Shown: one piece after another, positions 7,685 to 14,543 of the stretch | Layout of the letters: every line of letters begins with the position of its first letter | Numbering within the stretch: position 1 is the stretch's first letter | Assembly (NCBI RefSeq): GCF_900129385.1 | Contig: NZ_FQVO01000016.1 | Coordinates: 18,518-82,517, forward strand | Direction: 5' to 3' | DNA: 64,000 nucleotides | Source of the DNA: Chryseobacterium takakiae | Lineage (GTDB): Bacteria; Bacteroidota; Bacteroidia; Flavobacteriales; Weeksellaceae | Translations under genes and position numbers: made by a program | Notes under the pieces: model-generated | The model's input: the letters and a program-made list of their open reading frames with translations, nothing else | The model's database searches: none | Told to the model about the DNA's origin: nothing

Positions 7685-7821
7685 TGTGTCACAGTGCAAC
7701 GCTATCGTAAACAGGGCTTTACTTTGTATTGTGATTTTTATTAACGGATTTATGCAAAAGTCTTTTGACATATCAGGGGGTAACGGGAACGGCAACGAGC
7801 CGTTTTTCCCTGTTACATTCA

Positions 7822-7845
7822 ATCCGTCCCGCAGGGCGGATTTTT
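7822..7845 (+). terminator. Hairpin with T-run before mobA
   Basis: ATCCGTCC (7822-7829) pairs with GGGCGGAT (7834-7841) with one G-U pair, followed by TTTTT. No rightward gene ends nearby, so it may instead belong to the oriT region or protect it from read-through. Confidence 0.4.
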
Positions 7846-7861
7846 GTGTTCACCGGAACAC

Positions 7862-7917
7862 GGCAAGTTGTGTTTTGAGCATCTCGGAATGATTTCCGAT
7901 GCTCAAAACAACTTGCC
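7862..7917. other. oriT: Long imperfect inverted repeat, oriT candidate
   Basis: GGCAAGTTGTGTTTTGAGCA (from 7862) is mirrored by TGCTCAAAACAACTTGCC (ending 7917). The arms extend through CGGAA/TTCCG, with two 2-nt bulges and a 3-nt loop. The repeat is 67 bp upstream of mobA, in the divergent gap between the tra and mob genes. Transfer origins of Bacteroidota Mob systems commonly lie next to mobA/mobB and carry such repeats. The nic site cannot be named from sequence alone. Confidence 0.45.
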
Positions 7918-7983
7918 CTTTGCAGGGGGCAGAAAACACCTTCCGAAGTCAGGGTTTTGTATGGATTTTAAAATGGATTAGTG

Positions 7984-8415
7984 ATGAACGATAACAACAA
8001 AAAGCAATTGAAAAAGACAGGACGCCGCCCCAAAGAAGACCCGGCGACCATTCGCTATACGATTTCCTTTAACGAGCAGGAACACGCCCGTTTTCTTGCC
8101 CTTTTTGATAAATCAGGTATGCAGGTAAAAGCGCACTTTATAACGTCCTGCATCTTTGACAAGACCATAAAGACCATTCAGATTGACAAGGGAACGGTTG
8201 ATTTTTATATGCGGCTGACCTCTTTTCACAGCCAGTTCCGTTCCATAGGTGTGAACTATAACCAAATTGTAAAGCTGCTGTACAAGAATTTTTCCGAGAA
8301 AAAAGCCGCAGCGTTCCTGTATAAACTGGAAAAACAGACGGCTGAAATGGCAATGCTGTGTCAAAAAATCATTCAGATTACCGAAAAATTTGAGGAAGAA
8401 TACCTAAAAAAATAA
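7984..8415 (+). CDS. mobA: MobA, relaxosome accessory DNA-binding protein
   Basis: I chose the ATG at 7984 over the adjacent GTG at 7981, giving 143 residues. The protein is basic at the N-terminus (KKQLKKTGRRPKEDP). Next comes a ribbon-helix-helix-like segment (TIRYTISFNEQEHARFLALF), then a helical domain around GVNYNQIVKLLYKN, the conserved block of MobC/MobA-type mobilisation proteins. It would bind oriT and help the relaxase nick. It sits directly before the relaxase gene, 7 nt apart, and just after the inverted repeat at 7862-7917. Confidence 0.85.
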   Translation: MNDNNKKQLKKTGRRPKEDPATIRYTISFNEQEHARFLALFDKSGMQVKAHFITSCIFDKTIKTIQIDKGTVDFYMRLTSFHSQFRSIGVNYNQIVKLLYKNFSEKKAAAFLYKLEKQTAEMAMLCQKIIQITEKFEEEYLKK

Positions 8416-8422
8416 TATAGAA

Positions 8423-9709
8423 GTGATAGCAAAAATTGGAAGAAGTGCAAATTTATACGGGGCATTGGCATACAATCAGCTTAAAGTAGAGAATGAAAAC
8501 GGGCAGATTTTGTTTGCCAATAAGATGATTGAAACCGCAAGCGGTCATTATTCCGTGGCACAATTAGCCCAGTCTTTAGCGCCTTACCTGATAGCCAACC
8601 GCAATACCGAGAAACATACGTTGCATATTTCACTCAATCCTGACCCGAACGACAAGGTAAGCGATGACAAATTTAGGGAAATGGCAGAACAATATATGCG
8701 TGAAATGGGTTACGGCGAACAGCCTTTTGTGGTGTTCAAACACACGGATATAGACCGTAGCCATATACACATTGTATCGGTTTGCGTGGACGAGCAGGGC
8801 AAAAAGATTTCGGATAAATTCGAGAAAATGCGGTCTATGAATGTATGCCGTGAACTGGAAAGACAACACGGATTGATACCCGCAACAGACAAGGAGCGCA
8901 ACCAAACTGATAAGGTTTTCCGTCCGGTAGATTATTGGGCAGGCGATGTTAAGAGCCAAATCGCTTCGGTCGTTCGCCATCTGCCGAATTATTACCAGTA
9001 CCAAACTTTGGGCGAATACAATGCCCTGCTTTCCCTGTTCAATATTACCGCCGAGAAAATCGAGGGCGAATTGCAGGGAAAGATGAAGCAGGGCTTACTA
9101 TATATTCCGCTAAATGAAAAAGGCGAAAGAGCCGGGCATCCGTTCAAGGCTTCGCTGTTCGGAAAGAGCGCAGGGCTTCCGGCTTTGGAATTGCATTTTG
9201 CGAAATGCAAAACGGCTTTGAAAGACAGCCCGACCAAACAGACCCTAAAATCTGCCGTTACCATTGCCCTGAAAACCACGAGTGATGAACAGGCATTTAA
9301 AAAGCAGTTAGTGGAACAGGGTATTAACGTTGTGGTGCGCCGGAACGATACAGGGCGTATTTATGGTATCTCATTTATTGACCACAATTCCAAAGCAGTT
9401 TGGAACGGTTCACGTTTAGCAACGGAACTTTCTGCCAATACCTTTAATGATTATTGGAACAATAACATCAAACCGGATATTAAGGAACCTGCCGTTTTAC
9501 AACCTAAACTATCCACATCAAATGATGCGGATCTTCCTGCGGAAGAACCACACCATTTGTTCGACTTCTTAACTACGGACAAACGCGAAGACGGTTTGAT
9601 TGAAGCACTGGGCGGCTTATTGCCTGAAGTCCAGGGCGACGATTACGAAGAACAGGACTTTGCCAATAAGATGAAGAAGAAGCGCAAACGCCAAAGAGGT
9701 CAGAAGTAA
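8423..9709 (+). CDS. mobB: MobB, relaxase/mobilisation nuclease
   Basis: This 428-residue protein starts with GTG (MIAKIGRSANLYGALAYNQ). The metal-binding relaxase triad is visible as H107-x6-H114-x-H116 within FKHTDIDRSHIHIVSV, and a candidate catalytic Tyr lies in the N-terminal LYGALAYN. This is the Bacteroides MobB type, which nicks oriT and pilots the strand through the channel. The C-terminal 100 residues are low complexity and end in a Lys/Arg-rich tail (KMKKKRKRQRG). It is cotranscribed with mobA; mobC follows after a 101-bp gap with its own control element. Confidence 0.9.
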   Translation: MIAKIGRSANLYGALAYNQLKVENENGQILFANKMIETASGHYSVAQLAQSLAPYLIANRNTEKHTLHISLNPDPNDKVSDDKFREMAEQYMREMGYGEQPFVVFKHTDIDRSHIHIVSVCVDEQGKKISDKFEKMRSMNVCRELERQHGLIPATDKERNQTDKVFRPVDYWAGDVKSQIASVVRHLPNYYQYQTLGEYNALLSLFNITAEKIEGELQGKMKQGLLYIPLNEKGERAGHPFKASLFGKSAGLPALELHFAKCKTALKDSPTKQTLKSAVTIALKTTSDEQAFKKQLVEQGINVVVRRNDTGRIYGISFIDHNSKAVWNGSRLATELSANTFNDYWNNNIKPDIKEPAVLQPKLSTSNDADLPAEEPHHLFDFLTTDKREDGLIEALGGLLPEVQGDDYEEQDFANKMKKKRKRQRGQK

Positions 9710-9715
9710 TATTTA

Positions 9716-9748
9716 GCCAAACACTGCCACAGAACGCCGCTGGCTGCC
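9716..9748 (+). promoter_or_regulatory. ICE core control element upstream of mobC
   Basis: GCCAAACACTGCC (9716-9728) is the exact reverse complement of the unit at 7650-7662. A weaker second unit, GCCGCTGGCTGCC (9736-9748), is 20 bp away. The orientation is reversed relative to the elements before minus-strand genes, so it is the same relative to transcription. It lies 63-95 bp before the mobC ATG. Confidence 0.68.
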
Positions 9749-9810
9749 AAATTCTTATCGCCACTGCATAGAGCCTTTAAATTCACGCCCGAACATTAAA
9801 ACTTAAAATA

Positions 9811-11811
9811 ATGCAGGGAGAAGACGATTTAAGAGGGCTTGCCAAGATAATGGCTTTTATGCGGGCAGTCAGTATTCTTTTGGTGCTGATGCACCTTTAT
9901 TGGTTCTGCTACGGTTTCTTTTTAGAACGTGGTTGGACGTTGGAAGTAATCAACAAGATATTAGGCAATTTCGACCGGACGGCGGGCTTGTTTTCACATA
10001 CCCTTTATACCAAAGCATTTGCTTTGGTCTTACTGGCTTTAAGCTGTTTAGGAACAAAGGGCGTAAAAAATGAGAAGATAACCTGGTCTAAAATTTACGT
10101 GGCTTTGGGCGTGGGTTTTGTGCTGTTCTTTCTGAACACTCCATTGCTAAAGCTATCTCCGGCAACAGGCACATTCCTGTATATGCTTACTATCTCATTA
10201 GGTTATATCGCCTTGCTGATGGCAGGTGTATGGATGAGCCGTTTGCTCCGTACTAACCTGATGGATGATGTTTTCAATAACGAGAACGAGAGCTTTCAGC
10301 AGGAAACCAAACTGATGGAAAATGAGTATTCCGTCAATCTGCCCACCAAATTTTACTACAAAGGCAAATGGAACAACGGTTGGATAAACATTGTCAATCC
10401 TTTCAGGGCATCAATCGTGTTGGGTACTCCGGGTTCCGGTAAATCTTATGCCATCGTAAATAACTACATCAAGCAGCAGATAGAGAAAGGCTTTAGTATG
10501 TACATCTACGATTTCAAGTTTGACGACCTTTCCACCATTGCCTACAATCATTTACTGAAGCACAGGGATAAGTACAAAGTTCAGCCTAAATTTTACGTGA
10601 TAAATTTCGACGACCCACGCAAGAGCCACCGTTGCAATCCACTCAATCCTGACTTTATGACGGACATTTCAGATGCTTACGAAGCAGCTTATACCATAAT
10701 GCTAAACCTCAACAGGTCGTGGATACAGAAGCAAGGGGATTTTTTCGTGGAAAGCCCAATTATTCTTTTGGCTGCCATTATTTGGTATCTGAAAATCTAT
10801 GAGGATGGCAAGTATTGTACGTTCCCTCACGCTATTGAATTGCTGAATAAAAAGTATTCAGACGTGTTCACAATTTTAACCTCATATCCTGATTTGGAAA
10901 ACTACCTATCACCTTTTATGGATGCGTGGCAAGGTGGCGCACAAGACCAGTTACAAGGTCAGATAGCATCAGCAAAAATTCCATTGTCAAGAATGATTAG
11001 CCCGCAACTATACTGGGTAATGACAGGCGATGATTTTACGCTTGACATCAATAATCCGAAAGAGCCGAAAATTTTGTGCGTGGGTAATAATCCCGACCGT
11101 CAAAATATTTATTCCGCAGCTTTGGGTTTATACAATTCGAGGATTGTAAAACTGATTAATAAAAAAGGACAATTAAAGAGTTCCGTTATCATAGATGAGT
11201 TGCCCACAATTTATTTCAGGGGACTGGATAACCTCATTGCAACGGCGAGAAGTAACAAGGTAGCGGTATGTTTGGGCTTTCAGGATTTCTCGCAATTAAC
11301 GAGGGATTACGGCGACAAAGAAAGCAAGGTAATACAGAACACCGTCGGTAATATATTCAGTGGTCAGGTGGTTGGAGAAACGGCAAAAAGTCTTTCGGAA
11401 CGCTTCGGAAAAGTATTGCAGAAACGCCAGAGTATGACCATTAACCGCAACGATAAATCAACCTCTATCTCCACACAGTTAGACAGCCTTATTCCTGCAT
11501 CAAAAATTTCAACGCTTACACAGGGTATGTTTGTCGGTTCTGTATCGGATAACTTCGATGAACGCATTGAGCAAAAAATATTTCACGCCGAAATTGTGGT
11601 GGATAATGAAAAGGTAGCTGCCGAAACCAAAGCCTATCAGCAAATACCGCAAATCCTTTCTTTTGTAAATGAGCAGGGCGAGGATAAAATGAAGCAGGAA
11701 ATCGAAAGCAATTACAAACAGATAAAATCAGACATCCTTAATATTGTTGTAAGTGAAATGGAGCGCATCAAAAATGACCCGAACTTACAGCATTTGATAC
11801 AGCAAGCGTAA
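9811..11811 (+). CDS. mobC: MobC, VirD4-type coupling ATPase (T4CP)
   Basis: This 666-residue protein has several N-terminal membrane helices (about residues 15-35, 65-80, 95-112, 122-145). The P-loop is GTPGSGKS at residues 205-212, a Walker B region reads SSVIIDELPTIYF, and a TraM-recognition-type C-terminal domain follows. It is the coupling protein (called MobC in Bacteroidota elements; TraG/VirD4 family) that hands the relaxase-DNA complex to the channel. It ends just before the heavy-metal cargo at 11.9 kb. Later core genes (rteC, helicase) resume beyond the cargo. Confidence 0.9.
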   Translation: MQGEDDLRGLAKIMAFMRAVSILLVLMHLYWFCYGFFLERGWTLEVINKILGNFDRTAGLFSHTLYTKAFALVLLALSCLGTKGVKNEKITWSKIYVALGVGFVLFFLNTPLLKLSPATGTFLYMLTISLGYIALLMAGVWMSRLLRTNLMDDVFNNENESFQQETKLMENEYSVNLPTKFYYKGKWNNGWINIVNPFRASIVLGTPGSGKSYAIVNNYIKQQIEKGFSMYIYDFKFDDLSTIAYNHLLKHRDKYKVQPKFYVINFDDPRKSHRCNPLNPDFMTDISDAYEAAYTIMLNLNRSWIQKQGDFFVESPIILLAAIIWYLKIYEDGKYCTFPHAIELLNKKYSDVFTILTSYPDLENYLSPFMDAWQGGAQDQLQGQIASAKIPLSRMISPQLYWVMTGDDFTLDINNPKEPKILCVGNNPDRQNIYSAALGLYNSRIVKLINKKGQLKSSVIIDELPTIYFRGLDNLIATARSNKVAVCLGFQDFSQLTRDYGDKESKVIQNTVGNIFSGQVVGETAKSLSERFGKVLQKRQSMTINRNDKSTSISTQLDSLIPASKISTLTQGMFVGSVSDNFDERIEQKIFHAEIVVDNEKVAAETKAYQQIPQILSFVNEQGEDKMKQEIESNYKQIKSDILNIVVSEMERIKNDPNLQHLIQQA

Positions 11812-11862
11812 TTTGTTTCAATTTTTTATTGCATAATTGGAGTTGTCTTTAATTTTTATTTT

Positions 11863-11897
11863 AGCAATTGCTTAAATAATGAAATTTACTATATTTG
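11863..11897 (+). promoter_or_regulatory. Promoter/operator of the arsR-merTP operon
   Basis: TTG (11868-11870) and TATATTTG (11890-11897) match the Bacteroidota -33/-7 pattern with a 19-bp spacer. The perfect palindrome AGCAATTGCT (11863-11872) covers the -33 box and is a candidate ArsR operator. The ATG at 11902 is so close that the transcript is probably leaderless or nearly so. Confidence 0.65.
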
Positions 11898-11901
11898 CAC
11901 T

Positions 11902-12276
11902 ATGGATAATACTTCGTGCATAAGACAAAAGGCAGACATTAAACAAATTAATCGCTGTAAAGAACGAGTTTTAGAACTACACGGCTCGTTTGACTGTTTG
12001 TCTAACGGACTTGAATTGGCAGGAAACAATGTAAGGTTGAAAATTCTGTTTCTTTTTTATGAAGAAAAACGACTTTGTGTTTGTGATTTAAGCGATATTC
12101 TTGGTATGACAATTTCAGCAATTTCTCAGCATTTGCGAAAACTCAAAGACCGAAAGCTTATTGAAACCGAAAGAGAGGCACAAACCATTTTTTATTCATT
12201 GACCAAAGAGTATGAAAAAATGCTGAAACCATTTTTTAAAATACTTGATGATAACAAAATTTTAGAAACAATGTGA
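11902..12276 (+). CDS. ArsR/SmtB-family metal-responsive repressor
   Basis: This 124-residue winged-helix protein carries the ArsR metal-site helix signature LCVCDLSDILGMT (ELCVCDL type) and the recognition helix AISQHLRKLKDRK. It also has N-terminal cysteines (TSCIRQKA, NRCKERV, FDCLSNG) that could complete a thiol site for Hg(II), Cd(II) or Pb(II). It is the first gene of an operon with MerTP and a GDCCVxC protein, and its stop overlaps the MerTP start (GTGA). It most likely represses that operon until metal binds. The exact metal cannot be read from sequence; mercury is suggested by the neighbours. Confidence 0.88.
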   Translation: MDNTSCIRQKADIKQINRCKERVLELHGSFDCLSNGLELAGNNVRLKILFLFYEEKRLCVCDLSDILGMTISAISQHLRKLKDRKLIETEREAQTIFYSLTKEYEKMLKPFFKILDDNKILETM

Positions 12277-12875
12277 AAACGGACAACAAACTAATCGGGA
12301 CTGGACTTTTGACAGCAATTGCAGCTTCATTGTGTTGCATTACACCTGTGTTGGCTCTAATAGCAGGAACAAGCGGACTTGCTTCAACTTTTTCTTGGCT
12401 CGAACCTTTCCGACCATATTTTATCGGTTTAACAATTTTAGTGCTTGGTTTTGCTTGGTATCAAAAGTTGAAACCACAAAAGAAAATTGACTGCAACTGT
12501 GAAATAACTGAAAAAACAAATTTTATGAAAACGAAATCATTTTTAGGGATTTTTACCGCTATGGCGGCTTTACTTTTATCATTTCCGCTTTATGCTCAAA
12601 TCTTTTTTCCAAAGACCGAAAGTAAAACAATTATTACACAAACTTCCAAAATTCAGAAAGTTGAGTTTACAATTAAAGGAATGACTTGTTCAGGTTGTGA
12701 ACATCACATTAAAACAGAAGTTAGCAAACTAAATGGAATTGTGGAAATTGTGGTTTCTTATGAGAAAGGTAATGCTATTGTCAAGTTTGATAGTAAACAA
12801 ACAAGTATCACAGAAATAGAAAAAGGTATCAATTCGACAGGATACAAATCACTAAAAAGTAAAATTATATCATAA
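12273..12875 (+). CDS. merTP: MerTP, mercuric transport protein fused to a periplasmic-type HMA domain
   Basis: This 200-residue protein starts with GTG inside the arsR stop. Helix 1 holds the vicinal cysteines of MerT (SLCCITPV). A cytosolic loop carries the CNC pair (KIDCNCEI), a third helix follows (FTAMAALLLSFPLYAQIFF), and the C-terminal 70 residues are an HMA domain with GMTCSGCEHHI. This MerT-MerP fusion is common in Bacteroidota and imports Hg(II) for reduction. No merA reductase is in the operon or elsewhere in the window, so imported metal would need another fate. A different thiophilic metal remains possible. The stop overlaps the next ATG (TAATG). Confidence 0.85.
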   Translation: MKTDNKLIGTGLLTAIAASLCCITPVLALIAGTSGLASTFSWLEPFRPYFIGLTILVLGFAWYQKLKPQKKIDCNCEITEKTNFMKTKSFLGIFTAMAALLLSFPLYAQIFFPKTESKTIITQTSKIQKVEFTIKGMTCSGCEHHIKTEVSKLNGIVEIVVSYEKGNAIVKFDSKQTSITEIEKGINSTGYKSLKSKIIS

Positions 12876-13084
12876 TGGAAATTAAATTACAATCAGTATT
12901 AACTTGCCCAAACTGTGGATACAAAAAAGAGGAAACAATGCCAACAGATGCTTGTCAATATTTCTATGAATGTGAAAACTGTAAGACACGCTTAAAACCA
13001 TTAAAAGGCGATTGTTGTGTGTATTGTAGTTATGGAAGTATTCCCTGTCCACCAATACAACAGGATAAAAAATGTTGCTATTAG
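12875..13084 (+). CDS. GDCCVxC-domain small cysteine-rich protein
   Basis: This 69-residue protein has CPNCGYKKEE, CENCK, then the signature GDCCVYCSYGSIPCPPIQ and a terminal CC. The GDCCVxC family occurs in mercury operons of many bacteria, sometimes as a selenoprotein; here the variable position is Tyr followed by a normal Cys. With 11 cysteines in 69 residues it probably binds thiophilic metals in the cytosol, as a carrier or sink next to MerTP. The biochemical role is not established. Translation is coupled to merTP by the TAATG overlap. Confidence 0.8.
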   Translation: MEIKLQSVLTCPNCGYKKEETMPTDACQYFYECENCKTRLKPLKGDCCVYCSYGSIPCPPIQQDKKCCY

Positions 13085-13153
13085 AAACCAATTAAGAGAA
13101 AAAAATGTTCAGTTTTTTCAAAAAATATTTTCAAAAATTTAAGAAGAATACTT

Positions 13154-13492
13154 ATGCTATCAACAGAAAAAACATTATCAGAGGTAATTGAAATATTAAG
13201 ACTAAGAGGTTATACCGAAGATTTTAACCTATTGGAAGAAAATATCTCATACAAAATAGGAGGCGAAAAGGTCAATTTAAGTGACATAGTTATTGATAAA
13301 ATTTATCGTTTTACAGGACTGAATGACTTGGAAGATGAAGCTATCTTGTATGCGATGAGAAACCAAAAAGACGGAGCAAAAGGGATTTTCGTAAATGGCT
13401 ATGGCACGTACTCCGACAGTGTATCGAACAGCATCATAGAGCAAATAGCAGTTAACGAAGATGACAAGGATGATTGGACAATAGAAATTTGA
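13154..13492 (+). CDS. Small conserved protein, 'phosphoribosylpyrophosphate synthetase'-labelled family
   Basis: This 112-residue acidic protein has no signal peptide. Its N-terminal part is TLSEVIEILRLRGYTEDFNL and its C-terminal part is EDEAILYAMRNQKDGAKGIFVNGYGTYSD. Homologues in Bacteroidota are often labelled phosphoribosylpyrophosphate synthetase, but nothing here resembles that enzyme (far too short, no PRPP loop), so I do not adopt the label. A paralogue lies in the copper island at 29237-29542 with the same ordered blocks (LRQRGYSMDFSLLP; NAVIYAISSNDGKNKGVLVDAYGAYAEE). Both sit in metal cargo, which suggests a role in metal stress. The Fur gene follows after 6 nt. Confidence 0.72.
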   Translation: MLSTEKTLSEVIEILRLRGYTEDFNLLEENISYKIGGEKVNLSDIVIDKIYRFTGLNDLEDEAILYAMRNQKDGAKGIFVNGYGTYSDSVSNSIIEQIAVNEDDKDDWTIEI

Positions 13493-13498
13493 ATTAGA

Positions 13499-13906
13499 AT
13501 GACTGAATTAGAAAATGTTTTACAACAAAGAAATATAAAACCTACCGCAATGCGCTTGTTGGTGGCAGAAAAATTGATGCAGCAACAATACGCCATCAGT
13601 CATAAAGAATTGGCAGAACAGTTCGAAAATGCAGATAATGTCACTTTGTTTAGAACTTTAAAAACATTTTTAGAGCACAAACTTATCCATACAATCGATG
13701 ATGGAACGGGTGTTGTAAAATATGTACTTTGCCAATCCGGCTGCAGTTGTAATCCTTCGGAGCAGCACACGCATTTCCATTGCTCACAATGCAAACGAAC
13801 TTTTTGCCTTACAGATGCAGAAATTCCCAACATCAATATTCCTCTAAACTTCAAATTAGAAGGTATCAATTTGGTGCTTAAAGGAAGGTGTGACAGATGC
13901 AATTAA
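13499..13906 (+). CDS. Fur/Zur-family metal-dependent repressor
   Basis: This 135-residue protein has an N-terminal winged helix (RNIKPTAMRLLVAEKLM, then HKELAEQFENADNVTLFRTL) and a C-terminal metal domain with a histidine cluster (EQHTHFHCSQC) plus a second CxxC pair at the end (GRCDRCN). Together these give the structural Zn site of the Fur family. The position directly before the Zn/Cd/Co efflux set suggests a zinc-type sensor, although classical Zur represses uptake rather than efflux. The operon relationship with the preceding 112-residue gene is clear from the 6-nt spacing. Confidence 0.85.
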   Translation: MTELENVLQQRNIKPTAMRLLVAEKLMQQQYAISHKELAEQFENADNVTLFRTLKTFLEHKLIHTIDDGTGVVKYVLCQSGCSCNPSEQHTHFHCSQCKRTFCLTDAEIPNINIPLNFKLEGINLVLKGRCDRCN

Positions 13907-13949
13907 AATAATCTGAAACTTTGCAATCCGATTGCACAAATTATTTTTC

Positions 13950-13957
13950 TATATTTG
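13950..13957 (+). promoter_or_regulatory. -7 box before the DUF6660 gene
   Basis: TATATTTG matches TAnnTTTG and lies 8 bp before the ATG at 13965. The nearest TTG (13932-13934) is 15 bp away, a short spacer. As at 11890, the start codon lies very close to the expected transcription start. Confidence 0.5.
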
Positions 13958-13964
13958 TACCCTA

Positions 13965-14291
13965 ATGAAATGGTTTCTCACAATATGGACTTTTTACCTG
14001 ATGGTACTCGCAGCGTTGCCTTGCAGCGATGCAAGCAATCAGTGTGAAGATACCGTTCCTAAATTTGAAACCGCCCAATCTCACGACCATAACCAGGATA
14101 GCGACGACAATTGTAGTCCTTTTTGCTATTGCAGTTGTTGCAGTGTAAGCATCGGGTCTTTTAATTTCAAGCCTTTTGAAATCAAGCAACCTAAACTTGC
14201 TTTCGTTACTAAAAAAATCACAATCCGTGATTACATCTTAATTTCCCGCTACCAAGGAAATATCTGGAACCCACCCAAGTTTAATGTTTAA
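13965..14291 (+). CDS. DUF6660-like exported protein of metal efflux operons
   Basis: From ATG 13965 the product is 108 residues; a TTG start at 13932 is less likely because the -7 box would fall inside the gene. A signal peptide (MKWFLTIWTFYLMVLAALPC) precedes a His/Asp-rich and Cys-rich segment (SHDHNQDSDDNCSPFCYCSCC). It resembles the DUF6660 family, found beside CzcCBA-type pumps in Bacteroidota. A periplasmic metal-binding or sensing role is plausible but not shown. The next 252 bp before czcA contain no gene and no clear hairpin. Confidence 0.7.
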   Translation: MKWFLTIWTFYLMVLAALPCSDASNQCEDTVPKFETAQSHDHNQDSDDNCSPFCYCSCCSVSIGSFNFKPFEIKQPKLAFVTKKITIRDYILISRYQGNIWNPPKFNV

Positions 14292-14543
14292 TTTTTACAG
14301 ATTTTCCAAATGCTGTTGATGGCTGATGTTTAGCCTTAACTGATGATGCTCCTGTCATTCATTTTATAATGATATGTGCAATCCATTTAAGTTTTCCTGT
14401 TTGTTTCAGATAAATCCATAAAGCTTTTGCTTTTGTGATAATAGGCAAATAGTACGTTTTCCATTCCATAGACATTCATAAATCTGTTGGCTGCTTACCA
14501 CAAGTGGCAAGTATATTTTTTGTAAAATATTAAACAGAAATAC

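Noticed and set aside
7442..7822. Leftward 126-codon frame upstream of the repeat tract
   Set aside because: It runs through the shared control element and has no conserved-looking sequence; a by-product of composition.
13154..13492. Phosphoribosylpyrophosphate synthetase
   Set aside because: At 112 residues it is about one third of the enzyme and lacks the PRPP-binding and ATP motifs; the name is a database habit.
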